Assembly (NCBI GenBank): GCA_020465985.1
Contig: JAANYP010007164.1
Span: 1 to 64,000, forward strand
Direction: 5' to 3'
Length of the DNA: 64,000 nucleotides
DNA from: Centrapalus pauciflorus
Taxonomy: Eukaryota > Streptophyta > Magnoliopsida > Asterales > Asteraceae
The notes under the pieces: model-generated
Seen by the model: only the letters and a program-made list of their open reading frames with translations
What the model was told of the DNA's origin: nothing
Database searches by the model: none
Program-made: the position numbers and the translations under genes
In this document: piece by piece, positions 45,001-56,617 of the stretch
Position numbering within the stretch: the first letter of the stretch is position 1
Layout: every line of letters begins with the position of its first letter

Positions 45001-46531
45001 CTACGAGGAAAATCATACTGTGCACGACCTTGAGTTGGACGCGATAGTGTTCGCGTTGAAGATATGGCGTCATTATCTGTACGGTTCGCGATTTGTAGTG
45101 TATACCGATCATAAGAGTCTTCAGTATCTGTTTAGTCAGAAAGAGCTAAATATGAGACAGCGGCGCAGCCTCGAGTTACTGAAAGATTATGACTGCGAGA
45201 TCCAGTACCATCCTGGTAGGGCCAATGTGGTGGCCGATGCGTTGAGCCGTAAGGCGTGTGGCCAAACGGTAGTTTCCCGAGCAGCGAGGCTCGAGGTCAC
45301 CTCGACTCTTGTGGAGAGTCTGAGGCATGCTCAATTAGAGGGTCTGCGGGCCGAGAATGTGAAAAGAGAGCGTCTTGCAGGGCAGCTTGAGGTATTGAGC
45401 AGAGATAGCAGGGGTTTGTGGGCGTTTCGTGATCGTGTTTGGGTTCCAAGAGTCGGTAATCTGCGGCAGCTGATTTTAGATGAGTCGCACCGTTCGAGAT
45501 TGTCTATCCACCCCGGGAGCACCAAAATGTATAGAGATTTGCGGGAGTTCTATTGGTGGCCAGGGATGAAGAGAGATGTGGGCCGATACGTCGAGGAGTG
45601 TATGACTTGTCTGCGAGTCAAGGCCGAGCATCAGAAGCCTCACGGGCATTTGCAGCCTCTAGAGATCCCTGAGTGGAAGTGGTATCATATCACGATGGAT
45701 TTCATCGTCAGGCTTCCGCGCACCGTTCGAGGTAATGATATGATCTGGGTGATTGTGGATCGGTTGACGAAGAGTGCTCATTTCTTGGCAGTGAGAGGCA
45801 CCATCACTATGGATCAGTTGGCTCGGTTATACATCAGTGAGATAGTGTCGAGGCACGGCGTTCCGATGTCGATTACGTCCGATAGAGATGCGCGGTTTAC
45901 TTCGAGGTTCTGGCAGAGCTTTCAGCGCGAGTTGGGGACGAGAGTTCAGTTGAGTACAGCGTACAGACCTCAGACAGATGGGCAGACAGAGCGGACGAAT
46001 CAGACTCTCGAGGATATGCTCCGAGCTTGTGCGATCGATTTCAGTGGTAGTTGGGACGTTCACTTGCCGTTAGTCGAGTTTGCGTACAATAACAGCTACC
46101 ATTCCTCCATCAAGATGGCTCCATTCGAGGCACTGTATGGGCGTAAGTGCCTAACCCCTGTGTGTTGGGGCGAGGTCGGCGAGCGACCTATCAGTGGGCC
46201 CGAGTTGCTACAAGAGACGAGCGACAAAGCGGCAGTTATCCGAGAGCATATGAGAGTGGCGCAGAGCCGGCAGAAGAGTTATGCCGATCGTCGTCTGACT
46301 GAGCTTGAGTTCAGTGTTGGAGACCGTGTGATGTTGAAAGTATCGCCGTGGAAGGGAGTTATCAGATTCAGGCATCGAGGTAAGCTGAGTCCGCGATACA
46401 TCGGTCCGTTTGAGATCATCGCCAGAGTCCGAGATCAGGCTTATAGATTGAGACTGCCTCCCGAGTTGGCCGGAGTCCACGATACGTTCCATGTGAGTCA
46501 TCTGAGGAAGTGTTTAGCCAAGGATGATTAG
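42068..46531 (+). CDS. Tekay-2 gag-pol polyprotein, 1487 aa
   Basis: ATG chosen at 42068 ([13 protein letters not shown]); the frame opens slightly earlier without ATG. Domains: gag capsid-like ([27 protein letters not shown]); Arg/Gln/Ser-rich linker; two CCHC knuckles [14 protein letters not shown] and [14 protein letters not shown]; protease [11 protein letters not shown] (near 43470); RT with [20 protein letters not shown] and FIDDILIYS (about 44475-44500); RNase H ([24 protein letters not shown]); integrase finger [11 protein letters not shown]...CMTC; core [22 protein letters not shown] and [11 protein letters not shown]. Ends at TAG (46529-46531) after [10 protein letters not shown]. 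All catalytic residues I can check are present, so this element may still be competent or only just dead. It acts in cytoplasmic particles, then the nucleus. Confidence 0.95.
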   Translation: MADHGEGSGPERPAGDEYVRRSEMLSVLTEFYRERDREREQQRQRADPPPVTSVETVVGASSSSVRGGSFKDFMAGAPPQFRGGGEPGAAMAWEREIEAAFRVAHVDPRDMVGYAAYQLKGGASQWWKSIESSMTTAAAYAMTWDQFRAIFELQYIPRDERREMERRFLHLQQGSLSVQQYVDRFNEYAQFAPQHVDTEIRKADAFIDGLRSDIREFVGLHDTPTFARALELARVREREIERQRGQPPTQRQRTETFEQSRSYYREPQESQRERQPEQQKVQGQGSGFRRDRDRGRDRRSRRSGQYQGSGTASQSQGQTSRYSAPSQSQSNVGQGSQPSGSRADSSAGERDCPRCRRRHSGPCTSEQPRCYRCGQYGHTSFTCTSRDSLCFRCGRPGHIVRDCPDAPPAIQGASTSGARAEPSSSSRRESAPRGRGRVFQATAEEARESTDVVSGTYVLNGLSARILFDSGADRSYVSVVFCAYFSVPATVLSVPLVVERVDGSTALVSRVYRDCVLEIDAHRFSIDLLPIEISSFDVIVGMDWMTARQADILCAKKMIRIPISDSETVTVYGERRRGEIGIVSMAQAQRYVAKGCETFLAYVVDARLEKKTLADIPVVREFPEVFPEELPGLPPDRQVEFRIDLIPGAVPIAKTPYRLAPTEMREMMSQLQELLDRGFIRPSSSPWGAPVLFVKKKDGSMRMCIDYRELNKVTVKNRYPLPRIDDLFDQLQGSSFFSKIDLRSGYHQLRVRDEDVPKTAFRTRYGHYEFLVMPFGLTNAPAAFMDLMNRVCRSMLDRFVIVFIDDILIYSRSAEDHEQHLREVLTVLREERLYAKFSKCEFWLREVQFLGHVVSAEGISVDPAKIEAVMSWEPPKTVPEIRSFLGLAGYYHRFIQDFSRIARPLTRLTRQSVPFVWSDEQESAFRELKSRLCQAPVLALPEGTEDFVVYCDASGTGLGCVLMQRGKVIAYASRQLKTYEENHTVHDLELDAIVFALKIWRHYLYGSRFVVYTDHKSLQYLFSQKELNMRQRRSLELLKDYDCEIQYHPGRANVVADALSRKACGQTVVSRAARLEVTSTLVESLRHAQLEGLRAENVKRERLAGQLEVLSRDSRGLWAFRDRVWVPRVGNLRQLILDESHRSRLSIHPGSTKMYRDLREFYWWPGMKRDVGRYVEECMTCLRVKAEHQKPHGHLQPLEIPEWKWYHITMDFIVRLPRTVRGNDMIWVIVDRLTKSAHFLAVRGTITMDQLARLYISEIVSRHGVPMSITSDRDARFTSRFWQSFQRELGTRVQLSTAYRPQTDGQTERTNQTLEDMLRACAIDFSGSWDVHLPLVEFAYNNSYHSSIKMAPFEALYGRKCLTPVCWGEVGERPISGPELLQETSDKAAVIREHMRVAQSRQKSYADRRLTELEFSVGDRVMLKVSPWKGVIRFRHRGKLSPRYIGPFEIIARVRDQAYRLRLPPELAGVHDTFHVSHLRKCLAKDD

Positions 46532-46744
46532 TTTGTGCCGTTATCTGAGATCACCGTGGATAATCATCTGAGATATGTCGAGCAGCCTGAGGCGATTACC
46601 GATCGTAAAGTGAAGAGATTGCGAAATAAAGAGATTGTGCTAGTACTCGTTCAGTGGAGGCATCATAAGGGTACTAGTGCCACCTGGGAGCCCGAGGCCG
46701 AGATGAGGAGCCGATATCCGCAGCTATTCCCGAGTCCGAGCTAG
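46532..46744 (+). pseudogene. Tekay-2 chromodomain segment, downstream of an in-frame TAG
   Basis: The same frame continues after TAG with FVPLSEITVDNHLRYVEQPE, then the chromodomain core LRNKEIVLVLVQWRHHKG and ATWEPEAEMRSRYPQLF, ending at a second TAG. In Tekay-1 the equivalent segment is fused to integrase. Either the TAG is a recent CAG-to-TAG change or the domain is reached by readthrough. Without it integration targeting to heterochromatin would be expected to weaken. Confidence 0.85.
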
Positions 46745-46779
46745 ATTCCGGGACGGAATCTTTTTAAGAGGAGAGGATT

Positions 46780-48584
46780 TGTAACATCCCTAATTTGAGC
46801 CTGGTACGTGGATTTAATTTATTGGCTCATTTATTTTATTATTATTGCGTGTTCCAATTAAATTCCGTTTCGTGGATTTAACGTGTCAAAATTGAGTGAT
46901 ACGTGTCTCCGAGCTAATAATTAGCGGATTAATTATCTCCTTGAGATCGTGGATTTAATTGGGTTCTATTGATATAATTTGTGAAAAAGTGATATCGGGT
47001 TCGGATTTATCGGGTTCGGGGTTTGTTTAATTGAGAAACCGGATATATATGAAGGCCTGTGACCTTATCTCCTTCATTCTTCCCTTATCAAAACTCAGAG
47101 TGTGTGTGTGTATTTTCTTGGAGATTCAGCTGAGAATTGAAGCCAGAAAAGGAAGCCAAGGAGTGAATCAAGTGCTGTACCTTGATCATCTTCACCATCT
47201 TCTTGTGTTCTTGTGGTAATTAAGGTAAGGGGCTTCAAATTGAGGATCTAAATTGTGTTATATGTTGTGAGAATTGTTTGGGTTGGTTTATAGGATATAG
47301 AGGGCTGTTGTGTAGTGTTTGTGTATGTATTTTTGAGTTGAAAATCGAGTATGGAGGGTGAAATCCCTCTGGTTCAGCTATGGAGTTCGAAGGCCAGATT
47401 CTGCTGTCTGGCAAAAGCGCGGCGCGCAAATGAGAAAAGCGCGGCGCGTAAATCAGTCTGCTATAGAATTTTGGTTTAGTTTTATAAAAGAGTTGTGGGT
47501 CGTTAATTGGTCGGATTCCTTCGGGATATTATTGAATTGAATTATTTGGGATTTTGGGTCTCGATAGGAGTTCCGAAAAAGGGTTTCGGGGATCGATTGT
47601 CCGTTCGGGGATATGTTTCGGGATTAGTTTAATTGTGATAATTGTGTTGGATTGAGTTATGTTTGATTGAATTGCGTGGCTATCGAGTTTGTGATAACAT
47701 GTGAGACCCGTGATGTGTTCAGGTGCTAGCCGATCACGTGCCGAGCCGCATTGAGAGTTCGAGTTTTGATTGCTTTCGGGTATCGGTGAGTACTCGAGTT
47801 CTTTTCAAACGCACGTGCATTCTTTCGAGTCATCTGTGTGGTTGTGATATATATGTGTATGAGACTGTGATAGCGCGCAGGTATGAGCTTCTCTACCCTA
47901 TACGTGCTATATGTGTTTGAATTGCAGGTGTCCGCGATATGTGATCGCGCAGGCTGACTGTCCCTAACCAGTCACGAGATATGAGGCTGTATATATACGG
48001 CAGTGATATTGCCAGGTCGCTCCTGTGCCTATTGAGTAGCTAACCGCTGCTGTGTGCGGCCTGTTAGCTGGGGAACGTGGTCCCCTTTTGAGCAGAGATA
48101 CGTGTTATGCATCGAGTTGCATATATGTGACGAGATATGTGTGTTGTGTATGTTTTATGTGCTTACCTGCAGCGTCTAACCCTCGCGTACTCACGAGCTG
48201 TCCAGCTTATGTTTTCGAGTCTTCTGTGTGTCAGGCAGTCATACCGTGGGGTCGCAGTCACAGCTGCAGCAGCCGAAGTAGAGATCGGGCAGTTTAGAGT
48301 CGTGTATGCCGATTATATTTTGATACTGAACTTTAAAGCTGTTGTCTGTACCTTATACTGGATCTGTATTGTGTTAGCTCTCAGTAATCCGTGTTTATCA
48401 GATAATTCAGTCGTGTATGCATCTGAATCAGCATGTGACTTGAGACGTGTTAACTTTGTATTAAAGTTTTAAATTATCAGTGTTTTCCGCTAATCCTGTG
48501 ACATGTGCATTATGAGATGATTGCGTTATTGCCACCTGTGTATTGTATTGACGTGGCATTTGTGTGAGAATTGTGGGTGTTACA
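46780..48584 (+). repeat. Tekay-2 3' LTR
   Basis: 1805 bp, essentially identical to the 5' LTR; one G/A difference noticed about 258 bp from the start. Confidence 0.97.
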
Positions 48585-49480
48585 AAAAAACCATTCAGGT
48601 ATAGTTACATATTGTGAAAGTGTATTAGTCTAAATAAACTACTCCATTTGTTTCCTTTCGATCTTACATGACTATGTTTTTAGCAAGATGATATGGATCG
48701 GTATCCTAAAGAGTTAGATTGTCTGCTTGAAAGAAAATTCGCTTTTAAGGTCTATATCACAAATTTCAACATTCAGAGAAAATGTCATGTTTATGGAATT
48801 TTAAAACTTACTGATGAAGAAGATATCATATCTGAGTTGGAAAAAAATTCATCTATCAATCAGGTAATTAGTTTACTATTAACCAGCGACTTATATTTGA
48901 TTTATATTAATTTCGTTTATTGTTTTATTTAATTAATTGTTTTCATCATCTTATAATTTATTCTATCATCCATTGTTTTAATCAGTTTTTAGGTGACAAA
49001 ATGCTACTTTTTTAAAATTTTGTTCGATCTAAATCTAATATTTGATATGTATAATGTAGGTTGACTTTTCAAATGCTGCTGACACGGTTGGTCAATGCAC
49101 CCCAATGAAACGTAAAGTTTCAAATGCTTATGACAAATATAACCCTGTAAAAAAATCAACCTCAGTTGATCCATCGTTGCCCACCATGTATGATGCTGAA
49201 GATTTGAATAAGGTCGATGCTACATCATCTACCAAGTTTAACTTCCTCATCCCGAAGAAAGAGAAATAAATGATTTTTTAAGTTTATTCGTGAAAGAGTC
49301 TTTCAAATATTTTATTTCAACTTATTTCATTTGTAATGTCGTTATTTATTTTTCATCAAAGACATCTTTGTGTGCTGTTTAAACAAGTTATAAGGATTAA
49401 TAGTTTGAAATATTCAATGTCTTTTACTCTTACTCGGTGATTTTATTACAATGGAAAATTTATATCTATCTATATCTATA

Positions 49481-49519
<39 letters not shown>

Positions 49520-49543
49520 CATCATCATCATCATCATCATCAT
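49481..49543. repeat. (ATT)n(ATC)n microsatellite
   Basis: Compound trinucleotide run directly left of the Helitron-B 5' end. Confidence 0.95.
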
Positions 49544-49707
49544 CTATATATATCTCTATTTCTATATATAATAAAGGAGAACACTAAATGACACATGGCA
49601 AGAATACACAAAATTCCATGTGGCGTCACCACGTTCAACATAAAAAATTATTTACACTTTATTGTTTCTATAATTAAATAAAGTAAAAAATAAATATAAT
49701 TCTTTTA

Positions 49708-50149
49708 AAAGTTGGTGTTCCAATCATGTTGTTTCGAAATATTGATCAGACTGGAGGATTATGCAACGGTACCAGACTACAGGTGCTAAAACTTGGTGAG
49801 CGTATTATTGAAGCCCAGGTAATCTCTGGAAGTAATATTGGCAGCAGAAATTTTATACCAAGAATGAGGCTCTGTCCAACCGACAAAAAATTACCGTTTA
49901 AGATTCAAAGAAGGCAGTTTCCTATTTCGGTTTGTTTTGCCATGACGATTAGCAAAAGTCAAGGACAGTCTCTATCCAGAGTGGGTTTATTTTTGCCAAG
50001 ACCAGTTTTTACACACGGACAGTTGTATGTTGCTGTTTCAAGAGTTAAAAGCAGAAAGGGGTTATAAATTTTGATTACCGATAAAGACGGTCTTCTTGCA
50101 ACAACAACATGTAATGTTGTGTACAAAGAAGTGTTAAGTAATTTATGAC
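49708..50149 (+). pseudogene. RepHel helicase C-terminal fragment (PIF1-like), Helitron
   Basis: About 147 codons beginning [14 protein letters not shown], with [18 protein letters not shown], the motif V-like [13 protein letters not shown] and motif VI-like [16 protein letters not shown], the end of the Pif1/RecD-type SF1 helicase of plant Helitrons. The Walker A/B part and the Rep nuclease domain are absent. An in-frame TAA at 50065-50067 interrupts the last 27 codons. The full protein nicks and unwinds DNA during rolling-circle transposition; this piece cannot. Confidence 0.85.
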
Positions 50150-50313
50150 AATTTTTTCTTCTTATTTTCGAACAAACAACTATTTGTTATTTTTTATATA
50201 TTCATTAACTTATGCTAATGATTATTGTTTTACTTATTTTTTCATAGATTCTAACTTTGTCATGTCTTTTCTTTTTAATTCAAAAATGTCATTTTTTATT
50301 TTTCATGTTGAAT

Positions 50314-50341
50314 CCGTGTTATACACGGACACATAAACTAG
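50314..50341 (+). other. Helitron-B 3' hairpin and CTAG terminus
   Basis: CCGTGTTATACACGG, ACACATAAA, CTAG, then T: the classic Helitron 3' end. Confidence 0.88.
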
Positions 50342-51182
<841 letters not shown>

Positions 51183-51209
51183 CCGCAACAACGTGCGGTT
51201 GTTCACTAA
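51183..51209 (+). other. Second Helitron-like 3' end
   Basis: CCGCA-acaacg-TGCGG hairpin, TTGTTCA, CTAA; next base C. Candidate terminus of the outer Helitron. Confidence 0.5.
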
Positions 51210-51248
51210 CTTGTTAATAATAAATCTGGGATTTGCATTTGAAATTCT

Positions 51249-51501
51249 GTGTTTGGTTCACAAATTTTAGTAAGGATTTAAAATCTCAGGATTTCATAAA
51301 TCCCACCATTCTTTGTTATTTAAAAAATCAACCTCTCCCCTAGGATTTTATATCTCAGTTGCACTGCATTCTTCAGATTAACAAATTTTTTCTAATACAT
51401 AATGTAAATTTTTGACAAAATCCTGATAAATGAAAATGCTGCATAATGCAAATCCTTTAATAGAATTTAAATTCCAGTAAAAAAATCTGCAAACCAAACA
51501 C
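51249..51501. mobile_element. Probable Tourist-like MITE
   Basis: Imperfect TIRs: GTGTTTGGTTCACAAATTTT at left; right complement GTGTTTGGTTTGCAGATTTT. GTGTTTGGTT tips are common in PIF/Harbinger MITEs. TSD not certain. Confidence 0.55.
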
Positions 51502-51882
51502 CTCCTGATTAACAAATTTTTTCTAATCTAGTTTTTATTTTTTGCATAAAGTCCATTTTTAGTCTGATAACTCTTTTAACCAATTAAAATTTACGAATTT
51601 AATATTTCATCATAAAAAGTTATCGACAATCTATTGAACCGATTGCATGCATTTGTTGATAGATTTTTATAGTTTATTATTTGTTTGATCAAATCAACCC
51701 AATTTTTTTGGCTGCATAAATCCTTCAACTTGAAAAGGCACTTTATTTATTTACATGTTATATGGTTGCTTGATTCATACAAACATGACACACAAGAATA
51801 AATGTAAAAGTTAAAAAAAAAAATAGATCAAAATAATAATTCTTATTGTTTATTATTGGATCGTCATCAACTCATTAAATAA

Positions 51883-52054
51883 GGGCAAATTCTATACACA
51901 CACCCCCTCGTTGCTAATCACACACCTCCTTCTTAATGTGAGAGGAGATTAACTTTTAATCATTGAATTTCACGTCATTAACAAAAATCATGTGAGTAAG
52001 GGAGTGTATGATTAGTAAAAATAAAGAAAAGGAGATGTACATATAGCAATGCCC
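51883..52054. mobile_element. 172-bp MITE with TSD TTAAATAA
   Basis: GGGCAAATTC...AATGCCC, TIR imperfect beyond GGGCA; flanked by TTAAATAA on both sides (51875-51882, 52055-52062). With the next G it could be a 9-bp TSD (Mutator-like). Confidence 0.8.
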
Positions 52055-52062
52055 TTAAATAA

Positions 52063-52826
52063 GTAGAAAAGTGTTAGGTCTACAAAATAATATTAAACAA
52101 TGCAACTCGTATGTTTAACGAGTTTACGTTGACGTATTTTCAAAACACAAAATTTCCGGTATGGTGCTTTATAATTTTATGCCTAGTTAACCTTTTGCTT
52201 TCCTTAATTTATCAAGCTTGGTCAACATATTTTTTCGTTCTAAACATGAAACATTAGATATTTTTTTAAACACTATTGTTTCAATCTATCATTTACTTTA
52301 CTTATTGTTTTTTTCATTCTAGTTATTGATTATGCAAACTATATTATTATATCGATCAAAATTTTTATGCTAATTTTTTTCATTCTAGATAAGAAACATT
52401 GAAATCTCATATCAACCATAGCTAGTAGCCTAATAGTATTTAGATACGTTTATTTACTTGTGTTTAGTGTTTTTTTTATACACACTCAACTAATTATAAC
52501 ACTAAATCTACACATTTTGTTCACAGTGAAATCGAACCCTCAACCTTGAGGTCACCTTTAACACTTGATTCGCTAAACTATAAGCCCTTTGGTAATCTAG
52601 TGTTTCTGTGTTTCTTTTACTCTTTTCTATGAAGATTACACCAGCATTTAAGAGTCAAATAATATGTTACTAGATCAACAGTTCTAAGTTCAAGTCGTTT
52701 ACTTTACTCTGGTTCTATTTTGCCTTCAAGCGATGGTGATGCTTGTCAATTGGGTGTATTCTTTTGCATTTTGATCGAACTAATGATCTACAATGAGATA
52801 TTATCTTTGCTTACATATATAGAATG
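52063..52826. other. Intergenic, nothing recognised
   Basis: AT-rich, stops in all frames, no strong repeat seen. Confidence 0.6.
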
Positions 52827-52834
52827 GTTCAATA

Positions 52835-53303
52835 CAGTGTTGTAAAATCAGCTTAGACGGCTGATTAGTCGGCGCCTAGGCGCTAGTTGGTCGGTAACCG
52901 ATACGAGTCGGCCTTAGTCGGGGTTAATTAGTCGGAATCGGTCAAAATCGGCCAAAAATCATTCAAAATCGGCCAAGGCGGCCAAAATCAGGAAAAAGTC
53001 GGTCTGATCGGGTTAAAATCGGTCAAAATTGGCCAAAAATCGGCCAAGTCGGTCAAAATTATTCAAAATTGATCAAAATCTAATAATATTATTAATTAAG
53101 TGAAGCATATTTCTTGGGTGCTATAAACACTTATATTTATAATTGATTATTTATTAACATGTTGTAACTTGTATATATATTTTTTTAACTTTACATGTAA
53201 AAGTATCCAATCCAACTAGTTCTCAACTACTTCCCGCCTAGACCGATTAATTGCTACTCCCCGGCCCACCGACCGACTACCATCTAGCGAAATTACGACA
53301 TTA
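52835..53303. mobile_element. hAT-like MITE with internal TCGGCCAAAA repeats
   Basis: Tips CAGTGTTGTAA and (complement) TAATGTCGTAA; flanks GTTCAATA (52827-52834) and GTTTAATA (53304-53311), an 8-bp TSD with one change. The inside holds about ten AAAATCGGYCAAA units (52920-53070) and the palindrome GGCGCCTAGGCGC (52871-52883). Confidence 0.75.
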
Positions 53304-53311
53304 GTTTAATA

Positions 53312-55372
53312 TACTGACTTAATAGCTTGGTGGTTGTGTTAGATTTAACTATACGTACATAATGGAACATATTTTTAATGAATAACAGGGGAAGAAAATG
53401 GATTTTCCGGTTAAACAATTCAAATATGTAGTTTCAGTTAAGACAAAAAACTAAACATAGACTTAAACACTTGAAAAAAGAGTCTAGCAACTTAATCCAT
53501 ATAATTGTAAAAATTAATGTGGTTTTTTTAATTTTAACCTATTAAATAATGATAAATGAAGTTATATAATTAATAATTAATAATTATTTTTTATGTTTTA
53601 AATTTTTTTAACCTTAAATCATACTTGCCGATTGCCATCAATCGCAACAACCATCACATCTTAGATTCTTAATTAGTAGTATGGAAACACCATCATTGAT
53701 GCTAAAGACCACCACCCTTACCTGCTGTGAATACTAATTACTACCTAAACAATTAGTAATCTAAACATTTTGATTAACGGTAAAAATAAATACCTTAAAT
53801 TAATTAATCTTTTGTAATAAAAATAAAATTTGGAATTTCTTAATCAAATGAAGAAAAAGAAAAAATGGATCTACAAATTATCAATGAAAAATATTGAGAT
53901 TGTAAGATTGAATCGAGATCGATATTAAAAGTTTTTCTTATAACCTCCAAGTATAATAAGGAGATACTAGTTATTAATCCATGTATTATGTGGATATTTT
54001 ATAAGTAAATATTTACTAAAATTCTACACAAAACGTCAATTACATACAAAAAAATTTATTATTATTTTTAAAAAATACGAAGATAGTATTATTTTTTGTT
54101 ATTAAGGATAATTAAAATTTTCCAATTTTTAAATATGTATGAATAATATTTATCATGCCTCATCTTTTTTAAACTTTTTATTTTTAGATTTCTATGTGTA
54201 AATAACATTATACAAATTTATTTTTTTACGTAGGATACGGTTAAAAAAATTATAAAACGTGTCATTACCAATATTACATTATTTTTAGTTTTTAAATATA
54301 TAAAATAATGCATAGTTAGATAACATTGGTAGTTAAATCTGAAAGTTATTTAAATCATTCAAAAAGATTGTTTTATATTTATAGAAGTTAAATTAGGAAG
54401 TACTTAATTATATTTTTACTTAAATTTTAAAAATAAATTAGATAACTAGTTAAGAAGAATTATATATGGAAAATTGTGTGGAAAAACAAAATTTTACTAA
54501 GTGAGGAAGCGAATGTGGCACTAGACATTTTCTTTTGTATACACAATTAATTATATGCATGTGATATAAGCATACATTTAGTTCATCAAAAATTCAATTC
54601 AACTTAAACATTTATAATGGTTTTCAACTATTGTATACTATCAATGTAGGATGTCATGAAAAAAATTATACATAAACTTATAACTCAAACTTATATAATA
54701 TTTTATACGCATGTGAGATTAGTTCAATATAAAAAATAAAAAATGGCGTGCTCAATTTAAATTTAAATGTATAAACATAAAATTCAAAAGAATCAAGTTT
54801 TATCTAATTATTAATACAAACTTTTTTTTCTAAATAAAAAAAAACCCAAAATATGTAAGCTAAATCCATTTTATAAAAAAATAACAAAAACACTAACCTT
54901 TAATTAAAATATTTCACGTACACTTACAAATTTTTATATCCCAATGATCGTTGGATATCATTATAAATAATAAACATGAATCCTCAAATTACAAATCATG
55001 TATTATATTTGATTTTTTATATCGAGAAAATATCTTATTTGTAAGATAAAAAAAATTATATGTTTTAATTAAAAATTAAACATCAAAATATCAACTTTTT
55101 TATCTTAAAAATAAATTTAGATTAGCATTAGAATGTTTAAAATATTTATTTTTTAATTGTATGGATTAAATATGAAATTATTTGAATTAGATTTCATTTT
55201 TTTAATAATGAATTAGTAAAATTAGAAATATGATAGAATTTGATATACCAGGATTTAAATATAACAGAATTTGAAAATGACAGGATTCAAATCATGTCAT
55301 GTGTTTGATTGCAGGATTTCAAATTCAATTATTTATAAAATCTTGTTTATTTGTAAATGTGTCAAAATAATA
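53312..55372. other. AT-rich intergenic DNA, no gene
   Basis: No credible ORF or element ends; scattered A/T runs. About 2 kb. Confidence 0.6.
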
Positions 55373-55720
55373 TGGGTAAAGCAGGTAGGTGTACAAGAAG
55401 TAATGTAGAGTTTGTTAAAAGGTGGGCAATGTTTAGATAGGTAGGGGTAAGGTAGACATGGTAGGTAGGGGTGGGTGGGTGGGATAGGTAGGGTGTGTTG
55501 GGATGAGATGAGATGTGAAAGGATAGTGTGAGATTGGTGTGTATAGGTAGATGTGGGTAAGGTGGTATGAATGAGGGTAAGATACGATGTGTACATAGTG
55601 TGGGATGTATGGGGTTAAGGTAGGTGGCTGTGCATGGTAGGTAAGGGTGGGGATGGGTAGGGTTAGGTGAGAAGGAGTAGTATGAGATGGATATGTATAT
55701 ATAGATATAGGTGAGTAAGA
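55373..55720. repeat. G-rich degenerate GGTAGG minisatellite
   Basis: The plus strand is strongly purine/G-rich with dozens of GGTAGG, GGTAAGG and GGGTGGG words; pyrimidine is nearly limited to T. Several four-G-run windows could form quadruplexes (for example around 55440-55490). Confidence 0.8.
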
Positions 55721-55725
55721 TGGGG

Positions 55726-56000
55726 GAATGGTCAAATAAATTCTGTGAATGGTCAAATGATTCTTGTGAATGATAAAATAAGTGTTGTGGATGATCAAAT
55801 AACTACTGTGAATGGTCAAAAATTCTTGTGAATGATCAAATAAGTGTTGAAGAATTGTGAATGGTCAAATAAGTATTGTGAATGATCAAGTAAGTGTTGT
55901 GAATGATCAAATAAGCGTAGAAGAATTGTAAATAGTTAAATAATTGTTGTAAATGATCAAATAAGTTGTGTGAATGATCAAGTAAATGTTGTGAATGATC
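55726..56000. repeat. 21-bp tandem repeat, about 12.5 units
   Basis: Unit like GAATGATCAAATAAGTGTTGT; two units are expanded to 29 bp by the same insertion (GAAGAATT-like). Confidence 0.92.
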
Positions 56001-56617
56001 GTTGTAATTACGAAAATACCCTTCCAGCTAAAAAAAGAAGGACGCACATGAAATTTTTAACTTTTGATCACAGCCATTGTTTTTTTAGTCTTGTGTCTTT
56101 GAAAGGGTACCTTTGGTACACTCAATTCTAATGAATACTTTATTGAACCCAAATCTATATACACACATATGTTCTTATTAAAGTAATGTTTTTGTTTGAT
56201 ACAAGTTTATGTCAAATATTGCTTTCCACAAATATATTTAAAAAAATAGTCGAATCAAATATCAGTATTGTAATCATCTAACTTTTTATTTGTAGCATAT
56301 TCTATTTTACTTGTCTTTTATTTACAATATGTTCATATTAAACATTATAAAACACTTTAAACGTTTGTTATGATTATTTAACTATCTTACTTCTTACACA
56401 TATACATTTTATAATAATTATTTTTAATTTATTATTCATAATTTTTAAGCTTGTTTAAAATAGAAACATGTTAATTTTATAATATTTGGAAAAAGTGAAT
56501 CATATTTTTATACATATCCTTTTAAAACAACACTTAGATAATATACATGTGTAAGTATTTATTTATCATTTTAATAAAGGATAATGCAACATTTATTACT
56601 GAAAGTTAAGTCATTAA
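56001..56617. other. AT-rich intergenic DNA, no gene
   Basis: No ORF or element recognised. Confidence 0.6.

Larger units (their letters stand above)
40082..48584 (+). mobile_element. Tekay-2: nearly intact chromovirus, 8503 bp
   Basis: LTRs 40082-41886 and 46780-48584, both 1805 bp, with one difference seen (G at about 40339 versus A at about 47037). PBS 41890-41901, one 1487-codon gag-pol frame, a separate chromodomain segment, PPT AAGAGGAGAGGATT (46766-46779), TSD AAAAA. Compared with Tekay-1 this is a different subfamily with higher GC in the coding region. It sits in exon 8 of the RPA-like gene, same orientation. Confidence 0.96.
36339..49269 (+). pseudogene. RPA70-like (replication protein A large subunit) gene, ten exons, interrupted by Tekay-2
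   Basis: Exons by splice consensus and similarity: 36339-36464, 38522-38789, 38883-38973, 39057-39184, 39298-39382, 39479-39614, 39690-39880, 39976-40081 plus 48590-48598, 48684-48863, 49060-49269. Lengths sum to 1530 bases with matching phases: 509 residues. Exons 1-2 form the first OB fold (plant DUF223/RPA DBD-A type), exons 3-5 the second, and exons 7-8 a DBD-C-like OB fold with a zinc finger (CRSC at ~302-305, CTKC at ~329-332). RPA70 binds single-stranded DNA; plant Helitrons often encode such proteins, presumably to help rolling-circle replication. Breaks: Tekay-2 in exon 8, and the donor after exon 1 reads CAG/ATATGT instead of GTATGT. It could instead be a host RPA-like copy; the Helitron ends favour cargo. 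Confidence 0.85.
49543..50341 (+). mobile_element. Helitron-B: short non-autonomous Helitron
   Basis: 5' end TC at 49543 (preceded by A) or at 49561, followed by TATATATAATAAAGGAGAAC, matching the outer Helitron tip. 3' end: hairpin CCGTGT-TAT-ACACGG (50314-50328), 9-base spacer, CTAG (50338-50341), next base T. Contains the C-terminal piece of the RepHel helicase. Confidence 0.85.

Noticed and set aside
55333..55819. Overlapping minus-strand ORFs rich in His/Thr/Pro/Ser
   Set aside because: Produced by the low-complexity G-rich minisatellite and 21-bp repeat; not a gene.
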